DNA of 64,000 bases from JBJMHZ01 sp045807125 (GTDB taxonomy: Bacteria > Actinomycetota > Actinomycetes > JAWWOL01): assembly GCA_045807125.1 (NCBI GenBank), contig JBJMHZ010000004.1, positions 186,001 through 250,000 on the forward strand. Direction: 5' to 3'. The notes beneath the pieces are model-generated. The model did not search any database. It saw only the letters and a list, made by a program, of their open reading frames with translations, and had not been told where the DNA came from. A program made the translations under genes and the position numbers. Positions within the stretch are counted from its first letter, which is position 1. Every line of letters starts with the position of its first letter. Below, in pieces: positions 8,203 through 16,548 of this stretch.

Positions 8203-9606
8203 GTGATCGCCACCAAGTGGAGGCCGGCCACGGCCACCGGCGCTGGTGCCGGACCGGCCGGCTACCGCGCGGCGGTCGAGGAGCTCCGCCGCGCGCTGGC
8301 CGCCCTGCCGGCCGGCAGCCCCGTCCGGCTGGCCAAGCCCACCTCCAACCTGTTCCGGCCACGAGCGGCCGGCAGCGGGGGGCTCGACGTGTCGGCGTTC
8401 GCCGACGTGATCGCCGTCGATCCGGTCGAGCGGGTGGCCGACGTGGGTGGCATGACGACGTACGAGCGGCTCGTCGACGCCACGCTGGCGCACGGGCTGA
8501 TGCCGGCCGTCGTGCCGCAGCTCCGCACGATCACCCTGGGCGGTGCGGTGACCGGCCTCGGCATCGAGTCGACGTCGTGGCGCTGGGGGATGCCGCACGA
8601 GACGGTCCGCGAGATCGACGTGCTCACCGCCACCGGCGACGTCGTCACGGCGACGCCCGACGGCGAGCGCGCCGACCTGTTCCGGTGCTTCCCCAACTCG
8701 TACGGCTCGCTGGGCTACGCGCTGCGGCTGCGCATCGACCTGCTGCCGGTGCGGCCCTACGTGCGGCTGCGGCACGTGCCGTTCGCCGATGCCGGCGCGC
8801 TGACCGCGGCGGTGGCCGAGATCGCCGAGTCGGGCCGGTATGGCGGCGAGACCGTCGACTTCCTCGACGGGACGTGGTTCGGCGCCAGCGAGATGTACCT
8901 GACGCTCGGTGCCTTCGCCGACGCCGCGCCCTATACGAGCGACTACACCGGGCAGGAGATCTTCTACCGGTCGATCCGCCGCCGGGAGGTCGATCACCTG
9001 ACGGTGCGCGACTACCTGTGGCGGTGGGACACCGACTGGTTCTGGTGCTCGCGCGCGTTCGGTGCCCAGCACCCGCTGCTGCGCCGGCTCTGGCCGCGCC
9101 GCTGGCGGCGCAGCGACGTCTACTGGCGGCTGGTCGCGCTGGAGAACCGCTGGCACCTCGCCCGCGCGATCGACCGCCGCCGCGGCCGGCCCGAGCGCGA
9201 GTCGGTCGTCCAGGACGTCGAGATCCCGCTCGAGCGGGTGCCCGAGTTCCTCGCGGCGCTGCACGAGGAGACCGGCATCAGCCCGGTCTGGCTGTGCCCG
9301 CTGCGGCTGCGGGGCGACGAGAGCTGGCCGCTGTACCCGATGAGCCCTGGCAGCACGTACGTCAACGTCGGCTTCTGGGCCACCGTGCCGCTCGCGCCCG
9401 GCGAGGAGGACGGCACCCACAACCGGCGCATCGAGCAGGTCGTGACCGGGCTCGGTGGCCACAAGTCGCTGTACTCGACGAGCTTCTACGCGCGCGACGA
9501 GTTCTGGCGGCTCTACAACGGCGACGCCTACTGGCCGGTGAAGCGCGCCTACGACCCGGCCGGCCGATTCGCTGACCTGTACGCCAAGTGCGTCGAACGC
9601 GCCTGA
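8203..9606 (+). CDS. tmsA: FAD-binding oxidoreductase, TmsA/BfaA type (10-methylene fatty acyl reductase)
   Basis: A 467-residue protein with an N-terminal PCMH-type FAD-binding domain (ADVGGMTTYERLVDATLAHG, then TITLGGAVTGLGIESTSWRWG) and a DHCR24-like C-terminal half. It sits immediately upstream of a cyclopropane-synthase-like methyltransferase. That gene pair is the known tmsA-tmsB (bfaA-bfaB) arrangement of actinobacteria, in which TmsB makes a 10-methylene acyl chain in phospholipids and TmsA reduces it to 10-methyl (tuberculostearic-type) acid. The GTG start is chosen because of the close -10 element and because homologous sequence begins soon after. No tmsC-like gene follows. Plant-type FAD oxidases share the fold but not this neighbour. 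Confidence 0.82.
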   Translation: MIATKWRPATATGAGAGPAGYRAAVEELRRALAALPAGSPVRLAKPTSNLFRPRAAGSGGLDVSAFADVIAVDPVERVADVGGMTTYERLVDATLAHGLMPAVVPQLRTITLGGAVTGLGIESTSWRWGMPHETVREIDVLTATGDVVTATPDGERADLFRCFPNSYGSLGYALRLRIDLLPVRPYVRLRHVPFADAGALTAAVAEIAESGRYGGETVDFLDGTWFGASEMYLTLGAFADAAPYTSDYTGQEIFYRSIRRREVDHLTVRDYLWRWDTDWFWCSRAFGAQHPLLRRLWPRRWRRSDVYWRLVALENRWHLARAIDRRRGRPERESVVQDVEIPLERVPEFLAALHEETGISPVWLCPLRLRGDESWPLYPMSPGSTYVNVGFWATVPLAPGEEDGTHNRRIEQVVTGLGGHKSLYSTSFYARDEFWRLYNGDAYWPVKRAYDPAGRFADLYAKCVERA

Positions 9607-9629
9607 AGGATCTCAAGGAGGGAGCCCGC

Positions 9630-10886
9630 ATGGGACTCGCCGACGTCTTCGCCGCGGTGCTCGACCCGTCCTCGCCGATCGAGGTCGTCGCCTTCGACGG
9701 CAGCCGGGCCGGCTCCCGCGATGCTGCGGTGCGCATCGAGATCCGCAACCGGCGGGCCGTGTCGTACGTGGCTCACGCGCCCGGCTCGCTCGGCTTCGCG
9801 CGCGCGTACGTCAGGGGCGACATCGACGTCGAGGGCAACCTGCACGACGCCCTCGGCTCGCTCACCACGATGAGCATCTCCGAGCTCACGTGGGCCCAGC
9901 GCGCGCAGCTGCTCCGGTACGCCGCGCCCGCGCTGGCCCGTCGCCCGCGGCCACCGGCGCTGGAGGTGCGGCTGCGCGGCAAGCGGCACAGCAAGCGCCG
10001 CGACGCCAAGGCGATCGCCCACCACTACGACGTCTCCAACCGGTTCTACGAGGTCTTCCTCGGGCCGTCGATGGCCTACACGTGCGCCGTGTACCCGGCC
10101 GCAGAGGCCACCCTCGAGCAGGCGCAGTGGACCAAGCACGAGCTCGTCGCGCGCAAGCTCGGCCTGCGGCCAGGGATGCGGTTGCTCGACGTGGGCTGCG
10201 GCTGGGGCGGCATGGTGATGCACGCCGCCCGCGAGCACGGGGCGAAGGCCCTCGGCGTCACGCTGTCGAGGCGGCAGGCCGAGTGGGCGCAGAAGGCGAT
10301 CGCCAACGCCGGCCTGCAGGAGCTGGCCGAGGTGCGTCACCTCGACTACCGCGACGTGACCGAGACCGGGTTCGACGCCGTGAGCTCGATCGGGCTGACC
10401 GAGCACATCGGCGAGGCCCAGCTGCCGGCGTACTTCTCCCAGCTGCACGACAGGCTCAAGCCCGGCGGCCGCCTGCTCAACCACTGCATCACCCGGCCGA
10501 GCAGCCACGTCGACTCGGTGCCGGAGGGCGGCTTCATCAACCGCTACATCTTCCCGGACGGCGAGCTCGAGCCGGTGGGTCACCTGGTGACGCAGATGCA
10601 CGACGTGGGCTTCGAGGTTCGTCACGAGGAGAACCTCCGCGAGCACTACGCCCTGACGCTGCGCGACTGGGTGGCCAACCTCGAGGCGAACTGGGACGAG
10701 GCGGTCGCCGAGGTCGGCGAGCCGAGAGCGCGGGTGTGGCGGCTGTACATGGCCGGCTCGCAGGTGGGCTTCGAGAGCAACAGCATCCAGCTGCACCAGG
10801 TGCTGGCGGTGAAGCTGGACGGGACGGCCGCGCACTTCCCCCTGCGCCCGGACTTCGAGCCCGGCGAGCCGCCGGTCCGCGCCTAG
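9630..10886 (+). CDS. tmsB: Cyclopropane-fatty-acyl-phospholipid synthase-like methyltransferase, TmsB/BfaB (UfaA1) type
   Basis: A 418-residue SAM-dependent enzyme of the CFA-synthase family. It has the LLDVGCGWGGMVMHAA SAM loop, FYEVFLGPSMAYTCAVY (substrate side), SIGLTEHIGE and LLNHCITRP motifs. With TmsA it is expected to methylate oleoyl chains on phospholipids to the 10-methylene form, which is then reduced. The ATG is preceded by an excellent ribosome site (AAGGAGGGAG, 9615-9624), and the gene lies 23 bases after tmsA in the same operon. It could instead be a simple cyclopropane synthase; the FAD-reductase partner is the argument for 10-methyl branching. Confidence 0.85.
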   Translation: MGLADVFAAVLDPSSPIEVVAFDGSRAGSRDAAVRIEIRNRRAVSYVAHAPGSLGFARAYVRGDIDVEGNLHDALGSLTTMSISELTWAQRAQLLRYAAPALARRPRPPALEVRLRGKRHSKRRDAKAIAHHYDVSNRFYEVFLGPSMAYTCAVYPAAEATLEQAQWTKHELVARKLGLRPGMRLLDVGCGWGGMVMHAAREHGAKALGVTLSRRQAEWAQKAIANAGLQELAEVRHLDYRDVTETGFDAVSSIGLTEHIGEAQLPAYFSQLHDRLKPGGRLLNHCITRPSSHVDSVPEGGFINRYIFPDGELEPVGHLVTQMHDVGFEVRHEENLREHYALTLRDWVANLEANWDEAVAEVGEPRARVWRLYMAGSQVGFESNSIQLHQVLAVKLDGTAAHFPLRPDFEPGEPPVRA

Positions 10887-10892
10887 CGCCGC

Positions 10893-11768
10893 CTAGCCCG
10901 TCCGGGCCGCGCCCTTGCCTGGCCGCGGGAACCTCGTCGCCATCGCGGCGTCCCAGGCGACGTCCGGCAGGAGCTTGCGGGTAGTGAGCATCAGCCGGGC
11001 GCCGAGCGTGACCCGGTAGCGGGTCAGCGGCCGGCGCGCGGTCGCGGCGCGCTCGACGGCCCGCGCCACCGCGCCGGGACCGCTCGCGAGCGGCGTGCCG
11101 TACGACGAGGCGATGGCGGCCTGCGAGGCCGCGGTGAACCCGGCGTACGCGCTGTCGCCGGCCGGGTGGGGATGGCTCTCGTGGGCGGTGTCGCCGAACC
11201 GGGTGCGGATCAGCCCCGGCTGCACGACGCACACCCGTACGCCGAAGCCTGCGACCTCGAAGCGCAGCGCGTCGGACAGCGCCTCCACCGCGTGCTTGGA
11301 GGCGTGGTAGTACCCGCCGCCGGGGAACGTGAGACGGCCGCCCATCGACGACACGTTGACGATGCGGCCGTGGCCGGCGGCGCGCATCGCGGGCAGCACC
11401 AGCTGGCACATCCTGGCGAGGCCGAGGACGTTGGTCTCGAACTCGCGCCGCACGTCGTCGAGGTCGACCTCCTCGACCGCGCCGTACTGCCCCCAGCCGG
11501 CGTTGTTGACCAGAACGCCCACCCGGCCGTGCTCGCTCTCGACCGCGGCCACCGCGGCGCGCATCGACGCCTCGTCGGTCACGTCGAGCGGCAGGACGCG
11601 GCACCCCGCGTCGGCGAGGTCGCCGATCGACGCGGGCCGGCGCGCCGTCGCGTAGACCACGTGGCGCCTGGCGAGCCGCAAGGCGGTCGCGTGCCCGATG
11701 CCGGACGAGCAGCCGGTGATGAGAACGGCGCCGGTGGCGGTGCCTGCGTCGCGGGTGGAGCGTCGCAT
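10893..11768 (-). CDS. SDR-family short-chain dehydrogenase/reductase
   Basis: A 291-residue classical SDR. It shows TGCSSGIGHATALRLA (NAD(P)-binding), LVNNAGWGQYGAV (NNAG motif), the catalytic Ser in NVSSMGG, and YYHASKHAVEAL (YxxxK). Sequences like this act on lipophilic alcohols and ketones, but the substrate is not predictable. It is translated from an ATG overlapping the stop of the upstream TetR gene (ATGA), so the two form one operon under the TetR operator. It converges on tmsB with only six bases between the stops. Confidence 0.88.
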   Translation of the reverse strand: MRRSTRDAGTATGAVLITGCSSGIGHATALRLARRHVVYATARRPASIGDLADAGCRVLPLDVTDEASMRAAVAAVESEHGRVGVLVNNAGWGQYGAVEEVDLDDVRREFETNVLGLARMCQLVLPAMRAAGHGRIVNVSSMGGRLTFPGGGYYHASKHAVEALSDALRFEVAGFGVRVCVVQPGLIRTRFGDTAHESHPHPAGDSAYAGFTAASQAAIASSYGTPLASGPGAVARAVERAATARRPLTRYRVTLGARLMLTTRKLLPDVAWDAAMATRFPRPGKGAARTG

Positions 11769-12472
11769 CAGCTCTCCTTGGCCTGGTCGGGCCGGCTGGG
11801 CCGGTCGAGGTGGTCAGGGCGGTCGGGATAGTTGAGGCGGCGGAGCATGGCCCAGAGCCGGGCCTCGGTCGCGTCCCGCAGGCCCGGGGTCAGCGCGAGC
11901 CGGCCCTGCCCGGCAGCGCGGTGCACCCCGGTGACGGCACCGAGGACGAGCGCGATCAGCAGCTCCGGGTCGTCGGCCGCGATCTCGCCGCTGCGCCCGG
12001 CCCGCTCGGCGAACCGCCGCGCGGCCTCGCCGAGCTGCGCGTCGAGGGCGCGGCTCGCCGCGTCGAGGTACGCGTCGTGGTGGTGCGTCTCGACGAACGC
12101 GAACGCCGCCGGGTGGGCCGCGGCGAAGTCCCACAGGGCTCCGAACCAGGCCGCGAAGACCGCCCGTGCCGGGCCGCGAGCCTCCGCGGCCGGGGCGAGC
12201 GCCACCGCGAGCGCGCCCTTCCACCGCTGGTAGAGGGCGTTGACCAGGGCTTCCTTCGACGGCCAGTACCGGTAGAGCGTGCCGACCGCGACCCCGGCAC
12301 GGGCGGCGATCGCCGGCACCGCCGTCCCGCCCACCGACCGCTCGCCGAACAGCGAGAGCGCGGCGTCCAGGATGGCGGCCGGCTTGTCGGCCCGCGCGCC
12401 CGCCGGCCGGCCGGCTGACCTGCCGACCGGCGCGGTGGCCGGCTGGCCGGCCGAGCGGGGCGGCGCTGCCAT
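11768..12472 (-). CDS. TetR-family transcriptional repressor
   Basis: A 234-residue TetR regulator. The N-terminal HTH is obvious: AILDAALSLFGERSVGGTAVPAIAARAGVAVGTLYRYWPSKEALVNAL in two parts at about residues 33-80, with the typical GTLYRYWPSKEAL recognition helix. The C-terminal ligand domain is diverse, and the last 20 residues are a low-complexity Pro/Asp/Arg tail encoded by GGCCGG-type repeats. The ATG has a GAGGGAGG ribosome site. A palindrome upstream fits autoregulation and control of the downstream SDR. The ligand is unknown. Confidence 0.9.
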   Translation of the reverse strand: MAAPPRSAGQPATAPVGRSAGRPAGARADKPAAILDAALSLFGERSVGGTAVPAIAARAGVAVGTLYRYWPSKEALVNALYQRWKGALAVALAPAAEARGPARAVFAAWFGALWDFAAAHPAAFAFVETHHHDAYLDAASRALDAQLGEAARRFAERAGRSGEIAADDPELLIALVLGAVTGVHRAAGQGRLALTPGLRDATEARLWAMLRRLNYPDRPDHLDRPSRPDQAKES

Positions 12473-12508
12473 CCGTCCTCCCTCGGTTCCGGCCAGGGTC
12501 GTCTCCTG

Positions 12509-12528
12509 GTGAATGAACGTTCGCTCAC
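12509..12528. promoter_or_regulatory. TetR-type operator palindrome
   Basis: GTGAATGAACGTTCGCTCAC is an inverted repeat with 8 of 10 arm positions matching around a GAACGTTC core, 37 bases upstream of the TetR start. The TGAnnGAACGTTC form is characteristic of TetR operators, so autoregulation of the TetR-SDR operon is likely. Confidence 0.7.
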
Positions 12529-12589
12529 TCTGTCCGGCCAGGCTGGCCCGGTCAAGGCGCCGCCAAGCGGGCCCGGTTGCGCGGCGGCG

Positions 12590-13261
12590 CTACCCGGCCA
12601 CCCGGGCCGCCCGGGCGACGTGGACGACGTCGGGCTCGCCCCTTCTCACCGGCACCCGGTGCACCGCCACGTCGGCGAACCGCTCGCGCAGCAGCAGCTC
12701 GAAGGCCGGCTCGGCGGCGGCGGACCAGACGGCGAGCGCGCCGCCCGGCCGCAGCCGGCCGCGCAGCAGGCGCAGGCCAGCCGCGCCGTAGAGGCGGGCG
12801 TTGGCCGGGACGACGGTCCACGACGGCCCGTTGTCGACGTCGAGGCAGATCGCGTCGAACCGGTCCGACGTCGTGGCCAGCCACTCGGCGAGGTCGGCGA
12901 CGACGAGCCGCACCCTGGGGTCGCGCAGCGCCTCGCCGGTGACCGCGCGCAGGTGCGTCTCGTGCCAGCGCACCAGTGCCGGCTCGATCTCCACGACGGT
13001 GACGGCGGCGACGGATGGATCGGCGCAGGCCTCCGCGAGCGAGAAGCCGACGCCGAGGCCGCCGATCAGCAGCCGGGGAGCGGCGGCGCCCGCCGCGTCG
13101 AGGGCGGCGCGGACGAGCAGCCGCTCCGACGCGCCGTCCCGCGTGTCCATGAGGAACGTGCCGTTGCTGATGATCTCGAGGTGCGGCCCGGCGCGGCGCA
13201 GCACGAGCTCGCCGCGCGGCGTCGCCACGCGCTCCAGGACGACCGGCTGCGGGGGCGGCAC
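12590..13261 (-). CDS. Spermidine synthase-like class I methyltransferase-fold protein
   Basis: A 223-residue protein of the polyamine-synthase fold. LLIGGLGVGFSLAEACAD (nucleotide-binding loop), VTVVEIEPALVRW, VRLVVADLAEWLATT and FDAICLDVDNGP follow the order of spermidine synthase, but it is shorter than true synthases and lacks an obvious N-terminal beta hairpin domain. In actinobacteria such proteins are usually annotated as spermine/spermidine synthase-like with no proven reaction. The GTG start is supported by a TAGCGT -10 element only 7 bases upstream. It is a single gene, followed by the convergently spaced TetR promoter region. Confidence 0.72.
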   Translation of the reverse strand: MPPPQPVVLERVATPRGELVLRRAGPHLEIISNGTFLMDTRDGASERLLVRAALDAAGAAAPRLLIGGLGVGFSLAEACADPSVAAVTVVEIEPALVRWHETHLRAVTGEALRDPRVRLVVADLAEWLATTSDRFDAICLDVDNGPSWTVVPANARLYGAAGLRLLRGRLRPGGALAVWSAAAEPAFELLLRERFADVAVHRVPVRRGEPDVVHVARAARVAG

Positions 13262-13268
13262 GGGACCG

Positions 13269-13274
13269 ACGCTA
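13269..13274 (-). promoter_or_regulatory. -10 element, leaderless promoter
   Basis: Minus-strand TAGCGT lies 7 bases before the GTG of the spermidine synthase-like gene, with no ribosome site between. The spacing matches the other leaderless starts in this window. Confidence 0.5.
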
Positions 13275-13303
13275 GCGGTGCCGGCCGCTTCGCGACCCGC
13301 CGG

Positions 13304-13810
13304 TCAGCGGCCGCCGGGCCCGTCGGTGCCGGTGGCGCGCTCGACCGGCTGGGCCGGCTGGGCCGGCTGGGCCAGGTGAGCCGACCGGGCTGACGCCGCC
13401 TCGACGCCGGGCAGCTCCTCGGTGAGCGTCGCGAACGCGGCGCGCAGGCGCTGGAGCTCCTGCATGTGCATGGGAGTCAGCTCGGTGAGGACGCGCTCGC
13501 CGCGCTCGGTGAGCCGTACCCGCACCACCCGCTGATCGCGCCGGTCGGTGTGCCGCTCGACCAGCCCGGCCGCGACCGTCCGGTCGACTAGCTCCACGGT
13601 GCTGTGGTGAGCGATGAAGAGCAGGTTGGCGAGGTCGCGAATGCGCGGTCCGTCCGGATCGGTGGTGCCACGCACGGCGAGCAGCAGTTGATGCTGAGCC
13701 GGCGTGATGCCGGCTTCGCGCGCGGCGTCCTCGATGTACCGCGTGAACCGGCGAAGTTCGCACCGGGTGCGGAGCAGGAGCGAGAAGTCCTCGTCGGAGA
13801 GTTGGCCCAT
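13304..13810 (-). CDS. MarR-family transcriptional regulator
   Basis: A 168-residue winged-helix regulator: LAVRGTTDPDGPRIRDLANLL, STVELVDRTVAAGLVERHTD and RDQRVVRVRLTERGERVL give the MarR helix-turn-helix and wing. The ATG giving MGQLSDEDFSLLLRTR matches usual family starts; an in-frame ATG 37 codons upstream (at 13921) is possible but adds an atypical tail. The C-terminus ends in Gln/Pro/Ala repeats (LAQPAQPAQPV) from 9-base GC-rich tandem repeats. A palindrome lies about 100 bases upstream. It is a single gene; no obvious target lies next to it. Confidence 0.85.
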   Translation of the reverse strand: MGQLSDEDFSLLLRTRCELRRFTRYIEDAAREAGITPAQHQLLLAVRGTTDPDGPRIRDLANLLFIAHHSTVELVDRTVAAGLVERHTDRRDQRVVRVRLTERGERVLTELTPMHMQELQRLRAAFATLTEELPGVEAASARSAHLAQPAQPAQPVERATGTDGPGGR

Positions 13811-13905
13811 CGTCGTGCGTCGCCTCTCGGGCAGAGGTTCGTCGCACAAGGGCCACGGCGCGAGCGATGCGGCGAGCGTTGCCGCAGGGACGTTCTGACC
13901 GAACC

Positions 13906-13921
13906 ATGATGGACCATTCAT
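13906..13921. promoter_or_regulatory. Possible MarR operator
   Basis: ATGATGGACCATTCAT contains the odd-length palindrome ATGG-A-CCAT (13909-13917) with partly matching flanks, and a minus-strand TTGACG is adjacent at 13922-13927. It is a plausible autoregulatory site of the MarR gene, but short. Confidence 0.35.
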
Positions 13922-13980
13922 CGTCAAACCGCGTGGGGGAACCGGAAACGAATCCGACCGAAGTTCTGCGGCGGCGGCGC

Positions 13981-14916
13981 TCAGCGCCTGGGCGGCAGCT
14001 CGACCCGGTCGAGGTCGGCCGCGACATGGGCGCCACGGAACGCCGGGTCCGCGTCGGCGGCGAAGTCGCCGGGGTCGTCGTAGCGCTGGGAGAAGTGGGT
14101 GAGCACCAGGCGCGCGGCGCCGGCGTCGGCGGCCAGCCGGGCCGCCTGCCGGGCGGTCAGGTGGCCGTAGGCGGTGGCGAGCCCCTCGTCGCGGTGCAGG
14201 AACGTGGACTCGCAGACCAGCAGATCGGCCCGCTCGGCCAGGGCCTCGGCGCCCGTGCACGCCCTGGTGTCCATGACGAAGCCGAAGGCCTGGCCGCGGC
14301 GCGGCGCGCTGACCTCCGCGAGGGTGACCTGGCGACCGTCGACGTCGAGGAGCCCCTCGCGCCGGAGCCGGCCGACGGCCGGCCCGTGCACGCCCGCGGC
14401 GGCGAGCCGATCCGGCAGCATCCGGCGCCCGTCCGGCTCCTCGACCCGCCAGCCCAGGGTGTCGACGCCGTGGTCGAGCCCGACCGCCACCAGCGCGGCG
14501 GTGGCGACCCGGTCGACGACGACGGCCGTCGCGTCGCCGGCCCTCCCTGGCTGGTCGACCGGATGCAGGACGACCTCCACCGCGCTGCGGTGGATCGTGG
14601 CGCCGAGCAGGTTGGCGACGTGGCTCGCGCCGCTCGAGGGGAAGTAGAGGTGCACCGGGTGCCCGACCCCGTCGAGCGAGAGCCGCTGGATCACGCCCGG
14701 CAGGCCGAGGCAGTGATCGCCGTGCAGGTGGGTCAGGCAGATGCGGGTGATGGTCGAGGCGGGCACGCCGGCCAGGGTGAGCTGGCGCTGGGTGCCCTCG
14801 CCCGGGTCGAGCAGGATGCCCTCGCCGTCCCACCGCAGCAGGTAGCCGTTGTGGTTGCGCCGGCGCGTCGGCACCTGGCTCGCCGTCCCGAGGACGATGA
14901 GGTCGCGCGCCGTCAT
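13981..14916 (-). CDS. rnz: Ribonuclease Z (tRNA 3'-end endonuclease)
   Basis: A 311-residue metallo-beta-lactamase-fold nuclease that trims tRNA 3' trailers. The zinc-binding LTHLHGDHCLGLPG is at about residues 61-74, with further histidines in TRRRNHNGY and VLTHFSQRY and the conserved Asp in FGFVMDTRAC. Length and motif order match bacterial RNase Z of the short form. The start ATG is chosen because it is 8 bases after a TAGCGT -10 element and gives MTARDLIVLGTASQVPT, the usual N-terminus. One tRNA in this window (Val) encodes its CCA, which alters but does not abolish the need for RNase Z. Confidence 0.93.
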   Translation of the reverse strand: MTARDLIVLGTASQVPTRRRNHNGYLLRWDGEGILLDPGEGTQRQLTLAGVPASTITRICLTHLHGDHCLGLPGVIQRLSLDGVGHPVHLYFPSSGASHVANLLGATIHRSAVEVVLHPVDQPGRAGDATAVVVDRVATAALVAVGLDHGVDTLGWRVEEPDGRRMLPDRLAAAGVHGPAVGRLRREGLLDVDGRQVTLAEVSAPRRGQAFGFVMDTRACTGAEALAERADLLVCESTFLHRDEGLATAYGHLTARQAARLAADAGAARLVLTHFSQRYDDPGDFAADADPAFRGAHVAADLDRVELPPRR

Positions 14917-14924
14917 GGCGCCCG

Positions 14925-14930
14925 ACGCTA
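14925..14930 (-). promoter_or_regulatory. -10 element, leaderless promoter of rnz
   Basis: Minus-strand TAGCGT with an 8-base gap to the rnz ATG and no Shine-Dalgarno sequence between. Confidence 0.5.
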
Positions 14931-14947
14931 CCTGCCCACCGGCCGGC

Positions 14948-15751
14948 TCAGGTGAGCAGCAGCCGCTCCAGCCGGCGGCCGGCGACCACGAGGCCGACGA
15001 GGCCGAGGGCCACCAGGTAGCCGACATCGGCGAGCATCGACCAGCTGAGCAGCCCCGTGGTCAGCCCGCGGATCAGCGAGACGCCGTGGAAGAGCGGCGT
15101 GAGCTCGACCAGCCAGCGGACGGCGTCGGGGTAGGTGGCCAGCGGGTAGAACGTCGCCGAGAAGAGGAACATCGGCAGCACGGCGAGCTGGACGATGTCG
15201 AAGTCCTGCCAGCTGCGCATGTACGACGTCGCCGCGATGCCGACCGCCGCGAAGGCGAAGCCGATCAGCGTCGACGCCGGCAGCGCGAGGACGGCCCACG
15301 GCGAGGCGACCAGTCCCATCGCCGCCATGGTGACGAGGAACGCGGCGGCGTAGAGCAGGCCGCGGCCGAGGGCCCACCCGATCTCGCCGAGCGCGACGTC
15401 GCCCACCGACAGCGGCGTGGACAGGATCGCGTCGTAGGTCTTGGCGAACTTCAGCTTGAAGAACACGTTGAAGGTGCTGTCGTAGACCGCGCCGTTCATG
15501 GCGGAGGCCGCCATGAGACCGGGCGCGACGAAGGTCGTGTAGGCGACGGCGTGCCCCGCCACCGGCACCGTGCCGACCAGCTTGCTGATGCCGACACCGA
15601 CGGAGAAGAGGTAGAGCACCGGCTCGAAGAACCCGGTGACGATGATCATCCAGTGCCGCCGGGTGGCCATCAGGTTGCGCTCGAGGATCCGGTGGGCGCG
15701 GCCGCCGAGGAGGACGGGCGGCACGACGCGCGCGACGAGGGTGCTGCTCAC
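14948..15751 (-). CDS. ABC-2 type exporter permease (second of a pair)
   Basis: A 267-residue integral membrane protein of the NodJ/DrrB-type ABC-2 permease family, with about six hydrophobic segments and the family stretches FFEPVLYLFSVGVG, APGLMAASAMNGAVYDSTFNVFFK and PLATYPDAVRWLVELTPLFHGV. The GTG start has an AAGGAG site 6 bases away. It lies last in a three-gene operon after a paralogous permease and an ATPase, so the exporter is probably a heterodimer of two permeases with two copies of the ATPase. The substrate is unknown (drug or lipid-linked compound). Confidence 0.88.
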   Translation of the reverse strand: MSSTLVARVVPPVLLGGRAHRILERNLMATRRHWMIIVTGFFEPVLYLFSVGVGISKLVGTVPVAGHAVAYTTFVAPGLMAASAMNGAVYDSTFNVFFKLKFAKTYDAILSTPLSVGDVALGEIGWALGRGLLYAAAFLVTMAAMGLVASPWAVLALPASTLIGFAFAAVGIAATSYMRSWQDFDIVQLAVLPMFLFSATFYPLATYPDAVRWLVELTPLFHGVSLIRGLTTGLLSWSMLADVGYLVALGLVGLVVAGRRLERLLLT

Positions 15752-15761
15752 GGTGGCTCCT

Positions 15762-16538
15762 TCAGACCTGCAGCCGGCGGGCGTAGCAGCGCTGCGCGAG
15801 CGCGACGCCGACGAGGACGAGCGCGGCGAGGTAGGCCACGTGCACGGCGGTGAGCCACGCCTGCGCGGTCCCGAGGTCGAGCGACCGGCACAGGTCGACA
15901 CCGTGCCAGAGCGGGGTCAGCCAGGCGAGCTGGTGCAGCCCCGTCGGCAACTGCTCGATCGGGAAGAAGGTGCCGGAGAACAGGAACATCGGCACGATCA
16001 CGAACCGGAACAGCGTCGAGAAGCCGACGTCGGTCTCCTGCGTTGCGGAGAACGCAGCCACCGGCACCGCGAAGGCCATCCCGGTGAGGACGGCGGCGGG
16101 CACGGCGAGGACCGAGTAGCCGTGCGGCACCGTCCCGAAGGCCACCATCACGCCGAAGTAGACCACCGTCGTCATGACGACGCGGGTGAGCATCCACCCG
16201 ATGTGGCCCAGCATCACGTCGCGCACCCGCAGCGGCGTGGCGAGCATGGCGTGGTAGCGCCGCCACCACTTGATGCTGCCGAGAACCGGCCAGGTCGACT
16301 CGCCCACCCCGACCTGCATCGCGGTCGCGGCGAGCAGGCCGGGAGCGATGTAGGTGAGGTAGTCGTAGCCGCCGAGGGCGTCATGGCCGCCGCCGGAGCT
16401 CACGTAGTGCCCGAGCCCCCAGCCCATCGCGGCGAGGTAGAGGACCGGGTTGAGGAAGCTGGTCACGGCCGAGCCCCGCCAGGTGCGGCGGTACATCTGC
16501 CACCACGCCTCGTAGGCGCGCACGGTCGGGTGGGCCAT
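15762..16538 (-). CDS. ABC-2 type exporter permease (first of a pair)
   Basis: A 258-residue permease paralogous to its downstream neighbour: LNPVLYLAAMGWGLG, APGLLAATAMQVGVGESTWPVL, and LTPLWHGVDLCRSL align with the equivalent segments of the other subunit. It has about six membrane helices and no signal peptide. The ATG lies 10 bases after the ATPase stop. Likely the partner subunit of one exporter complex in the cell membrane. Confidence 0.88.
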   Translation of the reverse strand: MAHPTVRAYEAWWQMYRRTWRGSAVTSFLNPVLYLAAMGWGLGHYVSSGGGHDALGGYDYLTYIAPGLLAATAMQVGVGESTWPVLGSIKWWRRYHAMLATPLRVRDVMLGHIGWMLTRVVMTTVVYFGVMVAFGTVPHGYSVLAVPAAVLTGMAFAVPVAAFSATQETDVGFSTLFRFVIVPMFLFSGTFFPIEQLPTGLHQLAWLTPLWHGVDLCRSLDLGTAQAWLTAVHVAYLAALVLVGVALAQRCYARRLQV

Positions 16539-16548
16539 CGCGGCGCTC

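Noticed and set aside
5114..8362. Minus-strand open frame of about 1080 codons across the epimerase and NlpC/P60 genes
   Set aside because: Low-complexity Arg/Gly/Ala translation and no family motifs; both strands are already explained by motif-bearing genes.
13304..14833. Single long minus-strand frame joining rnz antisense-frame sequence to the MarR gene
   Set aside because: Only the last 168 codons carry protein-like sequence; the rest is another frame of rnz.
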